Source of the DNA: Piscicoccus intestinalis NBRC 104926
Lineage (GTDB): Bacteria; Actinomycetota; Actinomycetes; Actinomycetales; Dermatophilaceae
Assembly (NCBI RefSeq): GCF_001515525.1
Contig: NZ_BCNQ01000003.1
Coordinates: 1 to 64,000, forward strand
Reading direction: 5' to 3'
DNA: 64,000 nt
Positions 15,556 through 24,858 of this stretch are shown in pieces. Position 1 is the stretch's first letter. Every line of letters starts with the position of its first letter. The notes below the pieces were generated by a model, which did no database searches, was not told the origin of the DNA, and was given only the letters and a program-made list of their open reading frames with translations. Both the position numbers and the translations under genes were made by a program.

Positions 15556-18378
15556 TCAGAGGCCGTGGCGCACGCGGCTGGCCTTCTCCTGGGACTTGAA
15601 CTGCCCGAACCGGGGCAGGAACTTGTCCCAGTCGATGATGTGCGCGTCGATCTCCGGGCCGTCGATGCAGGCGTGCTTGCGGATGTTCTTGCCGTCGATG
15701 ACGACCGGCACCATGCAGGCTCCACACATTCCTGTGGCGTCGACCATGATCGAGTTGAGGCTGGCCACCGTGTGCACGCCGTAGCGGCGAGACAGGTCGG
15801 CCACCGCGCGCATCATCAGCGGCGGGCCGATCGTGACGACCTCGGCGACCTGGCGCCCGGTGCCGGCGGCGGACGCCTCGAGCATCGACTCCAGCGGTGT
15901 CGTCACGAAGCCCTTGACGCCGAACGTGCCGTCGTTCGTCGCGTACGCGACGTCGAGCCGGTCGCCGAACTCCGCCTTGAGCCCCTCGACCCGCTCGCCC
16001 TCCTCGGTCCAGAACAGCACGTCGGCGCTGCGGAACCCGGCGATGAGCGTCACGTGGTTGCCGGCCTGCAGGTGCGCCCGCGCGATCGGGTACACCGGAG
16101 GCAGCCCGAGCCCGCCCGCGGTGAACACCACCGTCTGGTCCGGCGGGTACACCGTGATGTCGCTGGGGCGCCCGAGGGGCCCGGCGATGCCGGCGAAGGA
16201 GTCGCCGACGCTCATGTTGTTCATCTCGATGCTGCTCGTGCCGACTCCCTGGATGACCAGGCAGATCGTGCCCTTCTCGACGTCCCAGTCGGCCAGCGTC
16301 AGCGGGATGAGTTCGCCGTCCTCCCAGGGGAGCACGCGCACGAACTGGCCCGCCTTGGCCGCCGCCGCGATGACCGGGGAGTGCACGGTGACCTCCTCGA
16401 TGCCGTCGGCCAGGTGCCGCTTGGCGAGGATGACCTGCGAGGTCGCGGCCCGCTCGGTGTAGTCCTTGGCGCGCGCCACCATCTCGCGGATCTCCGCCGC
16501 CGGCAGGTCGAGGTGCCCGATGATCTCGCGGGCCGCGGCCTGACCGTCTCCGGCCGCGTTGATCGCCGTCGAGCCGCCCCGGGCCGCGTCGCCGCCGGAG
16601 TACACGCCCTCGACCGAGGTCTCCTGCGAGCCCAGCTGTTCGAGGTCGATCGTGCCCCACTTGGTCGTGTGCAGCTTGGGCATCGAGTCCTTGATGATCG
16701 GGTTCGACGCGTTGCCCAGCGCCATGATGACCAGGTCGGCCTTCATGACCTCGGTCGTCCCGGTCGCGACCGGCCGCCGCCGCCCGGAGGCGTCCGGCTC
16801 CCCGAGTTCCATGACGTCGAGCGTCGCCGCGGAGACGAAGCCGGTCGCCTCGTCGCCGAGGAACTCCTGCGGGGAGCGCAGCACGAGCAGGTCGATGCCC
16901 TCCTCGAGGGCGTGCTCGAGTTCTTCGACGCGGGCGGGCATCTCGGACTTCGTGCGGCGGTAGACGATCGTCACGTGCCCGCCGAGGCGCCGGGCGGTGC
17001 GGGCGGCGTCCATCGCCGTGTTGCCGCCGCCGATGACGAGCACCTCCTTGCCCGCGGTCTCCGGCAGTGGCGTCTCGTAGTCCTCCCGCAGCCCCTGCAT
17101 GAGGTTGACGCGGGTGAGGAACTCGTTCGCCGACATGACGTTGAGGTAGTGCTCACCGGGCACGTCCATGAACTTCGGCAGCCCCGCGCCGGTGCCGACG
17201 AAGACCCGCGCGAACCCGTTGGCCCGCAGCTCCTCGATCGTCGCGGTCTTGCCGACGACGAAGTTCGGCACGAACCGGCCGCCGAGCAGCTTGATCTTGC
17301 CGACGACGTCGTCGATGAGGTCGTTCGGGAGCCGGAACTCCGGGATGCCGTAGCGCAGCACCCCGCCGAGCGCGTGGAACGCCTCGAAGACCGTGACGGG
17401 GAAGCCCTCCGCCGCCAGCAGGTAGGCGTTGATGAGTCCCGACGGCCCCGACCCAATGATCGCGATCGGAGGCCGAGTGGCGGCCGTCCACGGGTCGCGC
17501 CGCCCCGCGAACCGCCGCTCGTCGGCGTTCGGGTTGACGAGCTTCTCGCGCTCGGGCAGGAACCACTCGAGCTGGCCGATGTTGATCGGCATCTTGTTCT
17601 GGATGCACACGCCCTGGCACTGCAGCTCCTGCGGGCACACGCGGCCGGTGACGTCCGGCAGCGGGTTGCAGCTCTCGATGAGCTCCATCGCCTCGTGGAA
17701 CTTGCCGGTGCCGACGAGCTCGAGCACCTTCGGGATGTGGATCTTCACCGGGCAGCCGCCCTTGGGCTGCGGCCGGCCGGCGATGTGCACCCCGACCTCG
17801 CACGGCTTCTCCTCGCACTGCTTGTCGCGCAGCGCCTCGAGCCACACGAGCAGGTCGACCTCGGTGCGGGTGAACCCCTCGTTCATGTAGCCGAGGTAGC
17901 CCTCGTTGACGAGACCGAAGTCGTGCGAGCGCTGCTCGGGGGTGCGGATGTGCGGCGGGATCGAGTTGCCCGCCGGCCAGTCCTTCGACAGGCCGGCGAA
18001 CATCGGGTACCGGTCGGACAGGTGCGCGTCGAGCGCCCGGATGAACGAGCGCTTGCCCTTCAGCGGCAGCGCCCACACGTACCGCATGAGCACCCGGCTC
18101 GCGTCGTCGCCGCGCAGCAGCACCTGCCACATCTGCTTGGCGAATTCGGGGCTCAGGTCGGGCTGGGAGAACTCCCACATGACCGCCGCGACGCCGTCGT
18201 CGATGAACATCTGCCGGAAGGCGGTCGGCTCGCTGATGAGCCGCCGCTTGAGCAGGTCGAGTTGGGAGTTGAAGGTCTCGACCTCTTCGGTGTGCTCGAG
18301 CACGTCCACCCGCGACTGGGTGGTCTCGAGTTGCTCGCTGGCCTGCAGCCATTCGCCGAGGCGGTTGGTGTCGGTCAT
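15556..18378 (-). CDS. Fused NfnB/NfnA-type ferredoxin:NAD(P) oxidoreductase (GltD-like + DHOD-B-like), 940 aa
   Basis: Two flavoprotein halves in one chain. After an N-terminal region of about 190 residues comes a GltD-like half with Fe-S cysteines (GGCPVKIHIP, TGRVCPQELQCQGVC), FAD motif AIIGSGPSGL and NAD(P) motif VIGGGNTAMDAART. The C-terminal half resembles NfnA or the DHOD electron-transfer subunit and ends with the [2Fe-2S] motif MCGACMVP...HACIDGPE. In NfnAB such subunits couple NADH and ferredoxin to NADP. Its ATG overlaps the nifJ stop by four bases (ATGA), so PFOR ferredoxin is the likely partner. Direction and true bifurcation are inferred. Confidence 0.82.
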   Translation of the reverse strand: MTDTNRLGEWLQASEQLETTQSRVDVLEHTEEVETFNSQLDLLKRRLISEPTAFRQMFIDDGVAAVMWEFSQPDLSPEFAKQMWQVLLRGDDASRVLMRYVWALPLKGKRSFIRALDAHLSDRYPMFAGLSKDWPAGNSIPPHIRTPEQRSHDFGLVNEGYLGYMNEGFTRTEVDLLVWLEALRDKQCEEKPCEVGVHIAGRPQPKGGCPVKIHIPKVLELVGTGKFHEAMELIESCNPLPDVTGRVCPQELQCQGVCIQNKMPINIGQLEWFLPEREKLVNPNADERRFAGRRDPWTAATRPPIAIIGSGPSGLINAYLLAAEGFPVTVFEAFHALGGVLRYGIPEFRLPNDLIDDVVGKIKLLGGRFVPNFVVGKTATIEELRANGFARVFVGTGAGLPKFMDVPGEHYLNVMSANEFLTRVNLMQGLREDYETPLPETAGKEVLVIGGGNTAMDAARTARRLGGHVTIVYRRTKSEMPARVEELEHALEEGIDLLVLRSPQEFLGDEATGFVSAATLDVMELGEPDASGRRRPVATGTTEVMKADLVIMALGNASNPIIKDSMPKLHTTKWGTIDLEQLGSQETSVEGVYSGGDAARGGSTAINAAGDGQAAAREIIGHLDLPAAEIREMVARAKDYTERAATSQVILAKRHLADGIEEVTVHSPVIAAAAKAGQFVRVLPWEDGELIPLTLADWDVEKGTICLVIQGVGTSSIEMNNMSVGDSFAGIAGPLGRPSDITVYPPDQTVVFTAGGLGLPPVYPIARAHLQAGNHVTLIAGFRSADVLFWTEEGERVEGLKAEFGDRLDVAYATNDGTFGVKGFVTTPLESMLEASAAGTGRQVAEVVTIGPPLMMRAVADLSRRYGVHTVASLNSIMVDATGMCGACMVPVVIDGKNIRKHACIDGPEIDAHIIDWDKFLPRFGQFKSQEKASRVRHGL

Positions 18379-21300
18379 TGGATGATCTCCGCGTCGCAGG
18401 TCTTCTTCACCCGGTCCATGCGCTTCTCGAGCTCGGGGGTGATGGGAACGGTCTCGAGCGCGCCGGGGATCATCCGGGCCACCCGCTGCGGGGCGCCGTC
18501 GATGACCATCGTCGTCGACTCGAAGAACTGCGGCAGCTCCTGGTAGCAGGTGCCGCAGTCGTTGCACTTCGGAACGTCGTTCTCCGCCAGGTAGATCGGC
18601 CGGTCGGCCACGGCGGTGGCCGCGGCCGGCTCGCTCGCCGGAGCCGCCGCGAGCCCGGCCGAGGGCACCGCGCCCGCCGGCCGCACCGGGATCGACGCGC
18701 CGAGGGAGACGGGGGCCTGGCTCGAGGAGGCGAGCGAGCTCATCGCCCGCGCGATCTCGTCGATGGAGTTCTCCCGGTCGCGCATCGCCGTCTCGTACCG
18801 GCTCTGCAGGTCGGCCAGGTCGCTCTTGTGCAGCGCGTCGAGCTGCGCCTCGTGCGTGCCGGAGAGGTACTGCAGCATCTGCCAGTACCGCTTGCGGTCG
18901 CGCACGAGCGCGACGATCTGGCTCGAGCAGCGCACCTTGATGAGGCGCTGGTCGTCGTCGGTGGCGTAGACGAACGGCACCCGCGTGGCCCGCTGCTCGC
19001 GCGGCAGCTCGATGTACTCGTCGATCGGCAGCGCCACCGCCTCCAGGTCGGGGGCGAGCCGCTGGAACTGCTTGCGGAACCGGGTCTCCCCGAGCGCGAA
19101 CTCCGCCGGAGTCAGCGGCGTCGTCAGCAGCTGGATGTCGCCGGCCTCGTCGCGGTAGGCGAGGTCCTGGGTGGTCCACGTCTTCTCGACGTCGGGGTTG
19201 CCCTCGAGGCTGAACCACTGGTGCAGCGTCGATCCGCGCCGCGGGTCGTGCACGAACACCGGGTTCATCCGGCTCTCGACGGCCAGGCGGGCGCGGCGGG
19301 CCGAGGCGTCCTCGGGGATGCCGTGCTCGGAGCCGCACGGGGTGTAGACGTCGAGCACGCTCGGGCCGTCGGTGTACTGCAGGAACTCCATCGCGTGCCG
19401 CAGGAAGTGGCCCTGGATCGCCGTGCTCGTCGCGCACACGTAGACGCCCGGGTGGAACGAGGCGAGCAGGCCGAGCTCCTTGCGGGACTCGTGCTTGCCG
19501 TCGTGGGCGGCGCCGTGCCGGGACAGGTCCGAATCCTGGCTGGTCAGGCTCGCGGTGGAGGCCTGGCCGCCGGTGTTGGAGTACACCCCGGAGTTGAGCA
19601 CCATGACCTTGATCGGGGTCTCGCTGGCGAGCACCCGCGACATCGCGCCGAAGCCGATGTCGTAGGAGGCGCCGTCGCCGCCGATCGTCATGATCGTCGG
19701 CAGCAGCTCCAGTTCGGACTTGCTGAACTGACCCCAGCCGAGCATCGCCAGCTCGCGGTCGTGCACGTCGGGGTTGTAGGCGTCGCTCAGCTCGAGTTCG
19801 GCCACGCGCAGCGCCCGCACGTCGGCGGTCGTCTGCGAGGCGGTGCCCTCGAAGATGCCCTTGGCCAGCGGCTGCGCGTCCTGGAACAGGCTGTTGACCC
19901 ACGGGTCGACGTACGGGTTGTACGGCATCGTCGAGGCGTACACGCTGGAGCAGCCGGTGGCGTTGGCGATGATCGTCGACGCCGGGCCGTTGCCCGTCGG
20001 GCCGCCCTCCTGCAGGTAGAGCCGGTGCTCCAAGGTCTTGATGGCCTCGCCGATGCGGGTCTTGCGGCTCTCCTCGGAGACGGTGTCGGCCTTGGCGTAG
20101 AGCTTGTCGATGAGGCTGGTCAGGTCCTTGATGTGCTGGCGCCGGTGCTTGTCGCCGAGCGCGTGGCTGGTCGCCATGACGAGGCGGATCGCGGTGACCT
20201 CGCCGCAACCGCGGCAGCCGCCGTGACCACCGGTCGTGGCCCAGAACGTGTCGTGGTCGAGCAGCAGCCGCTTGATGTCGCCCTCGGGGGTGTCGGACCC
20301 CTCGGTGAAGCGCTCCGGGGTGTTCGGGGCGGCGGTCATGAACGCGAACCGCTGCTGCAGGGTGTCGAGCACGGCGTCGTCCTGGTCGAGCGAGGTCAGC
20401 GCGCCGGGGCCGCAGGCGTCGACGCACTCCAGGCAGCCCGTGCACTTCCACGGGTCGATGGTCGCCGAGAACAGGCCACCGCCTCCGGGCTCCTCCTTCT
20501 CCACCGAGTCGAAGAACGGCCGGGTGCGCGCCACCGGGAAGGTGGCCAGCTGGGCGACGACCTTGTCGAAGGTCTGCGCGAGCATCTCGTCGCGGGTGAC
20601 GTGCCCGGCCGCGCCGGCGACGATCTCGTGGAACGGCTTGGCCTCGCGCGCCCGCAGCGCCTCGCGGGTGCGTTCGGCGATGCCGTAGACCTCGCGCCGC
20701 AGGTCGTCGCGCTGGCCGGGGGTCGCGTCGATGCGGTCGATCGCCACGAGGATGAGGTCGTGGATCTCGTGCACGGTGTTGGGGATCGCCGCGTCCGGGC
20801 ACACGAGCGCGCAGTCCATGCAGCCGGTGCAGATCGCGGGGTTGAACTCCGGCACGGTGCGCCGGAACATGCCCTTGTCCTTGCCGGCGGCCGTGCCCGC
20901 GGGGATGAACAGACCGGCTCCCGGCAGCACCGGGGCCTCGCCGATCGTGCCCTCCCGGAACGGGCGGGCCATGACGTCCTCGTAGTAGGCCGGGTCGAAC
21001 AGGCCGCTGGTGCGCTCGGCGCGGGTGCTCGGGCACATCGAGGCCGACAGCGCGACGGTGAGCAGCGGCTGGCGCGCGGGCTGCTCGGCGATCTCGGCGA
21101 GCTCTTCGGACTCGTAGTCGACGAGCTGGGTCGCGTCGATGCCGTCCATGATGACCGCCATGTTGCTCTCGACGACGTTCGCGCCCTTACGGCCGAACTT
21201 CTTGTCGATCTGCTTGCGCACCCGCTCGAGGATCTGCTCGCGCGAGGCGCCGGAGACGACCCGGTCGACGTGCGCGGCGACGGCGCCGATGAACGCGATG

Positions 21301-23396
21301 CCCATCATGCGGGTCTCCAGGTCGGGAGACGGTGCGTGCGCCTTGGCGACCTTGAAGGCGTCGACGACGAAGAACCGGATCTTCTTGTCGACGATCGTGC
21401 GCCGCGCCGACCGCGGCAGGTCGCGCCACAGCTCGGCCGGCGACAGGCTCGACTGCAGGATGAACGTGCCGCCCGGCGCGAGGCCCTTGAGCGGGTTGGC
21501 GTGGATGAACGCCTTGTGGTCGGGGGAGATGACGACCTCGACCTCTTCGAGCTCCGCGTTCGTCTGCAGGATCTCGTCGGGGCTGAGCGTGATGTAGTAG
21601 TTCGTCGGCGCCCCCGACTTCTCCGAGCCGTACTTCGGCGCCGACTTGCTGCGCATGCCGAGCACCCCGGCGAGGATGTCGGTGAGCAGCTTGCCGGTGG
21701 CGATCGTGCCGTAGCCGCCGACCGAGTGGAACCGGATGCGCATCGCCTCGGGCGGCAGCAGCACCGGGTTGTCCTGCGTCTCCAGGGCCATCAGCTCGGT
21801 CTCGGGGTAGGCGGTGCGCAGCCGCTGCTGCACCTCCGCCATGTGCGGGTCCGGGTCCTTGTCGAAGAACTGCGAGCCGAGGTACACCAGCGGAGCCGGT
21901 GCCGGCCGCGTCATCGCCGTGGCCGCCGCGATGAGGTGCCGCGGCTGCAGGTCGTGCCCGCCGAGACCGAAGATCGCGGTCGTCAGCGTCGGCACCTGGT
22001 CGGCGCTCAGCGCGGGGATGCCCGCGTGCCGCTGCGCGTCGACGTTCTGCTGGGCCTTGAACAGGGCGCCGGTGACGAGCGTCGTCAGCGCGGTCTGGTC
22101 GGAGCGTTCGAGCACCGTGACGCAGGACTTGCCGGCCAGGGCCGCCACGACCTCCGCCTCCGGGAAGGGCTGCAGCAGCTTGATGCTGATGAGCCCGCAC
22201 CTGATGCCCTGGTCGCGCAGGTAGGGCAGCACGGCCCGCACGTCGTCGCCCACCGACCCGAGGCCGACGAAGACGACGTCGGCGTCGTCGCACTCGTAGG
22301 TGTGCACGGGGGAGTAGCTGCGGCCGGTGAGTTCGGAGTACTCCGCCATCGCCTGGCGCACGAGCGCGGGCACGGCGGAGGCGAAGTGGGTGCGGTGGTC
22401 GACCGAGCCGGCCTGGAAGTCGGGCTGGTTCTGCACCGGGCCGGTCAGGCCGGGGTTGTCGACGTCGACGAGCGCGGGCACGAGCTGGCGGGTGCCCTGC
22501 TGCCACGCGCCGAGCCACTGCCGGCGCCACTGGCCGTGCAGCTGCTGCGGGATCCAGGCGAGGGTGGCCCCGACGAGCTCGCCGTCGTTGTCCTTTTCGA
22601 CGTCGTCGGCGCGGGCGGCGAGGAACGCGCGCAGCGCGGAGATGTCGTCGGCCTCGATGTCGCGGGCGTGCCGGGTCAGGTAGCCCTGCAGCTGGAAGAC
22701 GCGGCCCTTGGCGCCGAACAGCATCTCCTGGGCCAGCGTCGGGCACTCGATGCGTCCGGCGGGGTCGCCGAGGTAGTCGCGCAGCAGGTCCGGCTCCGGG
22801 AGGCGGGCCTCGCACAGCATGTGGCTCGTCGCGAACCCGTCCATCGCGTTGGCGACGGGGATGAGCGACAGGGAGGAGACGCGGTAGGAGATCGCGGCGA
22901 GGTCGGCCGCCTCCTGCGGGTTGGACCCGAACAGGATCGTGTAGCCCGAGGAGAGCAGGGCGTAGATGTCGTCGTGGCCGGCCATGACGTTGAGGGAGTG
23001 CTTGGACACGACGCGCGCGGCGACCTGCAGCACGAAGCCGCCGATCTTCTTGCCGACCGTGACGTAGTGCGACTCCATCGCGTAGAGGATGCCCTGGCTG
23101 GAGGAGGCGTTGGAGATGAACTGGCCGCCGGTCAGCGCCGCGCCCAGCGCGCCGCTCTGGGCGGAGTGCTCGCCCTCGGGCTCGAAGAAGAAGGAGTGTT
23201 TGCCCCAGACGTTGACGCCGCCTTCGGCGCGCGCCGCTTCGTAGAGCTCGGAGATCTCGGTGGACGGGGTGATCGGGTATCCGATGACACCTCCGCAGAC
23301 GTGACTCATCACGTGCGCGACGGCGCCGTTCCCGTTGATGACGGACGGGATACCTGGGTAGCGCGGGTTGACGGCGTTCTTGGCGACGGTGTTCAT
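18375..23396 (-). CDS. nifJ: Pyruvate:ferredoxin oxidoreductase, extended, with C-terminal ferredoxin module, 1673 aa
   Basis: Converts pyruvate and CoA to acetyl-CoA, CO2 and reduced ferredoxin. The N-terminus has GYPITPSTEI; 4Fe-4S motifs CTGCMDCALVCP and CTGCLECVDAC are near residues 855 and 990; CRGCGE and the thiamine diphosphate motif GGDGASYDIGF...NSGVYSNTGGQ are near 1062 and 1240. Usual homodimeric PFORs are about 1170-1230 aa. Here extra residues lie before and between the clusters and at the C-terminus, where an Ala/Pro linker leads to CNDCGTCYQELPQFFE...KTCDAEII, a single-cluster ferredoxin-like module (about 1600-1673). ATG 23396 has GGAG upstream. The gene is oxygen-sensitive in most hosts; regulation is not visible. 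Confidence 0.88.
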   Translation of the reverse strand: MNTVAKNAVNPRYPGIPSVINGNGAVAHVMSHVCGGVIGYPITPSTEISELYEAARAEGGVNVWGKHSFFFEPEGEHSAQSGALGAALTGGQFISNASSSQGILYAMESHYVTVGKKIGGFVLQVAARVVSKHSLNVMAGHDDIYALLSSGYTILFGSNPQEAADLAAISYRVSSLSLIPVANAMDGFATSHMLCEARLPEPDLLRDYLGDPAGRIECPTLAQEMLFGAKGRVFQLQGYLTRHARDIEADDISALRAFLAARADDVEKDNDGELVGATLAWIPQQLHGQWRRQWLGAWQQGTRQLVPALVDVDNPGLTGPVQNQPDFQAGSVDHRTHFASAVPALVRQAMAEYSELTGRSYSPVHTYECDDADVVFVGLGSVGDDVRAVLPYLRDQGIRCGLISIKLLQPFPEAEVVAALAGKSCVTVLERSDQTALTTLVTGALFKAQQNVDAQRHAGIPALSADQVPTLTTAIFGLGGHDLQPRHLIAAATAMTRPAPAPLVYLGSQFFDKDPDPHMAEVQQRLRTAYPETELMALETQDNPVLLPPEAMRIRFHSVGGYGTIATGKLLTDILAGVLGMRSKSAPKYGSEKSGAPTNYYITLSPDEILQTNAELEEVEVVISPDHKAFIHANPLKGLAPGGTFILQSSLSPAELWRDLPRSARRTIVDKKIRFFVVDAFKVAKAHAPSPDLETRMMGIAFIGAVAAHVDRVVSGASREQILERVRKQIDKKFGRKGANVVESNMAVIMDGIDATQLVDYESEELAEIAEQPARQPLLTVALSASMCPSTRAERTSGLFDPAYYEDVMARPFREGTIGEAPVLPGAGLFIPAGTAAGKDKGMFRRTVPEFNPAICTGCMDCALVCPDAAIPNTVHEIHDLILVAIDRIDATPGQRDDLRREVYGIAERTREALRAREAKPFHEIVAGAAGHVTRDEMLAQTFDKVVAQLATFPVARTRPFFDSVEKEEPGGGGLFSATIDPWKCTGCLECVDACGPGALTSLDQDDAVLDTLQQRFAFMTAAPNTPERFTEGSDTPEGDIKRLLLDHDTFWATTGGHGGCRGCGEVTAIRLVMATSHALGDKHRRQHIKDLTSLIDKLYAKADTVSEESRKTRIGEAIKTLEHRLYLQEGGPTGNGPASTIIANATGCSSVYASTMPYNPYVDPWVNSLFQDAQPLAKGIFEGTASQTTADVRALRVAELELSDAYNPDVHDRELAMLGWGQFSKSELELLPTIMTIGGDGASYDIGFGAMSRVLASETPIKVMVLNSGVYSNTGGQASTASLTSQDSDLSRHGAAHDGKHESRKELGLLASFHPGVYVCATSTAIQGHFLRHAMEFLQYTDGPSVLDVYTPCGSEHGIPEDASARRARLAVESRMNPVFVHDPRRGSTLHQWFSLEGNPDVEKTWTTQDLAYRDEAGDIQLLTTPLTPAEFALGETRFRKQFQRLAPDLEAVALPIDEYIELPREQRATRVPFVYATDDDQRLIKVRCSSQIVALVRDRKRYWQMLQYLSGTHEAQLDALHKSDLADLQSRYETAMRDRENSIDEIARAMSSLASSSQAPVSLGASIPVRPAGAVPSAGLAAAPASEPAAATAVADRPIYLAENDVPKCNDCGTCYQELPQFFESTTMVIDGAPQRVARMIPGALETVPITPELEKRMDRVKKTCDAEIIQ

Positions 23397-23468
23397 GACG
23401 GCTCCGGCGGACAACGTTGTCCAGGTGGGCCGCGCAGCCACCGCGACCCGGGTCGACGCAGTGCGGCC

Positions 23469-23642
23469 TTACGTGGCGTCAGGCTCGACGGCCGAGTCGG
23501 GGTGCGGGAAGAATCCCGACGTGCCGAACTCGGCGTTGTCGAAGGGGAGCTCTGACGTCGCCTCGCGACCCTGCTCGACCTCGTCCGCCGGCGTGTTCGC
23601 CTGCGGCTGGGCGTCGTGGGGCTGGTTGGGCTCAACAGTCAT
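23469..23642 (-). CDS. 57-aa acidic protein heading the PFOR operon
   Basis: A small ORF on the same strand, ending 72 bp before nifJ. GGAGG lies at the ideal distance from ATG 23642, and codon bias follows the neighbours, so I consider it translated. The protein is acidic and disordered in look (EPNQPHDAQPQANTPADEVEQ, then FDNAEFGTSGFFPHPDSAVEPD). It has no Cys and no membrane helix. Aromatic residues cluster at the end (FGTSGFF). No family is recognised. It could be an assembly or regulatory partner of PFOR, but only position suggests this. Confidence 0.5.
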   Translation of the reverse strand: MTVEPNQPHDAQPQANTPADEVEQGREATSELPFDNAEFGTSGFFPHPDSAVEPDAT

Positions 23643-23650
23643 TGCTGCCT

Positions 23651-23669
23651 CCGATCCGGGGACGATCGG
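23651..23669. promoter_or_regulatory. CCGATC-N7-GATCGG inverted repeat overlapping the 57-aa gene leader
   Basis: Perfect 6-bp half sites with a 7-bp spacer, directly upstream of the ribosome site of the first gene of the PFOR operon. It could be an operator or a leader stem hiding the ribosome site. Confidence 0.3.
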
Positions 23670-23848
23670 AAGCGGTGGCAGACACCGTCGGGTCACGGTT
23701 GTCGCGTCGGCGACGTCTGTCCTCGCTCCTCGCTATGGACATGACCAATTTTGCGTGGCGTCGGTCACCCGCGTGCGGGGTTTGTGGAAAGTGGCATCGG
23801 AGCGTTGTGAGTGCCGTTCGTGGTTCCGGCGCTCAGGCGTTCAGGCGT

Positions 23849-24415
23849 TCAGGCGGTGGCGACCTTCACGGCGGTGACCGCCTGCTGGGCGCCGGCGCTC
23901 AGCTTGGCCGCGTCGAAGGTCATCGTCACGCGGTCGCCGGACTCGTTGCTCCAGCTGCACAGGTGGTCTTCGCACGTCGTGAGCATGAGCCCGTTCGGCA
24001 GGTCGAGGCCGCGCAGCTGCCGGACCACCGCGGGGGTGGCCATCGTCGCGACGCGGTCGTCGTAACCGCCGCGCACCGCCGCGAGCAGGGTGTGGCCGTA
24101 CTCGCCCCCGTTGGTCGGCAGCGCCTCGCTCGCTGTCTCCTGCCCGCCGGTGCCGCTCGTCGAGCCGCCCGGGTTCGACGGGGTCGTCGGGCTACTCGGG
24201 CTACTCGGGCTCGTTGGGCTCGCCGGGCTCGATGTCGCGGAGGTGGCCGCGGTGGTGGGCGCCGACGACGTCGACGCCTCGGTGCCGCAGGCCGCGATGA
24301 GCAGGGCCCCGGCGACGACGACGGCGGCCAGCGCGAGGCCGCGGCGGGTACCGACTCCGGGCGGTACCTCCAGGAGACGGGTGAAGGGCTTGTCGGCCAG
24401 CCGGTCCGGGGTCAT
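23849..24415 (-). CDS. Lipoprotein or membrane-anchored secreted protein, 188 aa
   Basis: A 25-residue cytoplasmic lead precedes a hydrophobic stretch ending in a lipobox-like LIAAC (about residue 43). A Ser/Thr/Pro-rich linker with [15 protein letters not shown] repeats follows, then an 80-residue domain with two Cys in [10 protein letters not shown]. The paired Cys suggest an external disulfide. No family is recognised. It is convergent in layout with nothing and shares its upstream region with purA. The start at ATG 24415 has a weak ribosome site. Confidence 0.6.
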   Translation of the reverse strand: MTPDRLADKPFTRLLEVPPGVGTRRGLALAAVVVAGALLIAACGTEASTSSAPTTAATSATSSPASPTSPSSPSSPTTPSNPGGSTSGTGGQETASEALPTNGGEYGHTLLAAVRGGYDDRVATMATPAVVRQLRGLDLPNGLMLTTCEDHLCSWSNESGDRVTMTFDAAKLSAGAQQAVTAVKVATA

Positions 24416-24566
24416 CGACACGAGGTCCTGGTCCTGCCTCCGGCCGCCGGGCACGGGCCGGTCGCGTGCGGCCGCGGGCGCGCGGCTTCTGGCGGACCCA
24501 TCGGCCGCGCCGCCTCCGGGATGAGCAATCCGTCCAACTGACAAGCCAATTCGCTCCGTCAACGAC

Positions 24567-24639
24567 CGTGAGAACTGCGTGTCAGCTACGAGGACTGCGG
24601 CACGAACCGCAGGCGCGACCACGACACGCAGTTCTCACG
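24567..24639. repeat. Perfect 17-bp inverted repeat with inner hairpin, upstream of purA
   Basis: CGTGAGAACTGCGTGTC (24567-24583) is the exact complement of 24623-24639. The 39-bp centre contains a smaller hairpin (CTGCGG ... CCGCAG). Arms are less GC-rich than the surroundings. It could fold as a cruciform, a terminator for the divergent region or a large operator. Confidence 0.8.
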
Positions 24640-24736
24640 GAGGGCGGGCGGAGGGCGGGCGGAGGGCGGGCGGAGGGTGCGCGGAGGGTGCGCGGAGGGT
24701 GCGCGGAGGGTGCGCGGGGGTGCATGGAGGGTGGGC
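24639..24736. repeat. 11-bp tandem repeat array upstream of purA
   Basis: Three exact units GGAGGGCGGGC (24639-24671) are followed by four exact units GGAGGGTGCGC (24672-24715) and, after a 10-bp irregular unit, GGAGGGTGGGC (24726-24736). The first base of the array is the last base of the inverted repeat arm. Eleven bases is close to one helical turn, so each unit presents the same face. The array is purine-rich on this strand and could take up non-B DNA or G-quadruplex forms. Confidence 0.85.
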
Positions 24737-24858
24737 GGGTTCGGCGGCCGGGCGGGGGCGCGGGGCGACCCGATAGGCTTGCCGTCGGCCCGGAGGCTGC
24801 CCTGCGACGCGCGTACGCGGCGGGGCGGAGACGACGACAGCGAAAGAGGGTGGCCCGG

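Larger units (their letters stand above)
24416..24858. other. Divergent region before purA with inverted repeat and tandem array
   Basis: 443 bp without a supported gene. It holds a perfect 17-bp inverted repeat (24567-24583/24623-24639) abutting an 11-bp tandem array (24639-24736), and CCCGATAG at 24769-24776. The stretch after the array up to the purA ATG has no other clear signal. Confidence 0.5.

Noticed and set aside
18378-23555. A very long plus-strand open frame opposite nifJ
   Set aside because: It is a mirror of GC-rich coding sequence. Its translation is low-complexity Arg/Gly/Val/Asp without motifs, while the minus strand encodes a full PFOR.
24639-24858. N-terminal extension of purA through the tandem array
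   Set aside because: The extension is repeat-encoded Gly/Arg/Ala sequence, and the ribosome site and conserved start place the beginning at 24859.
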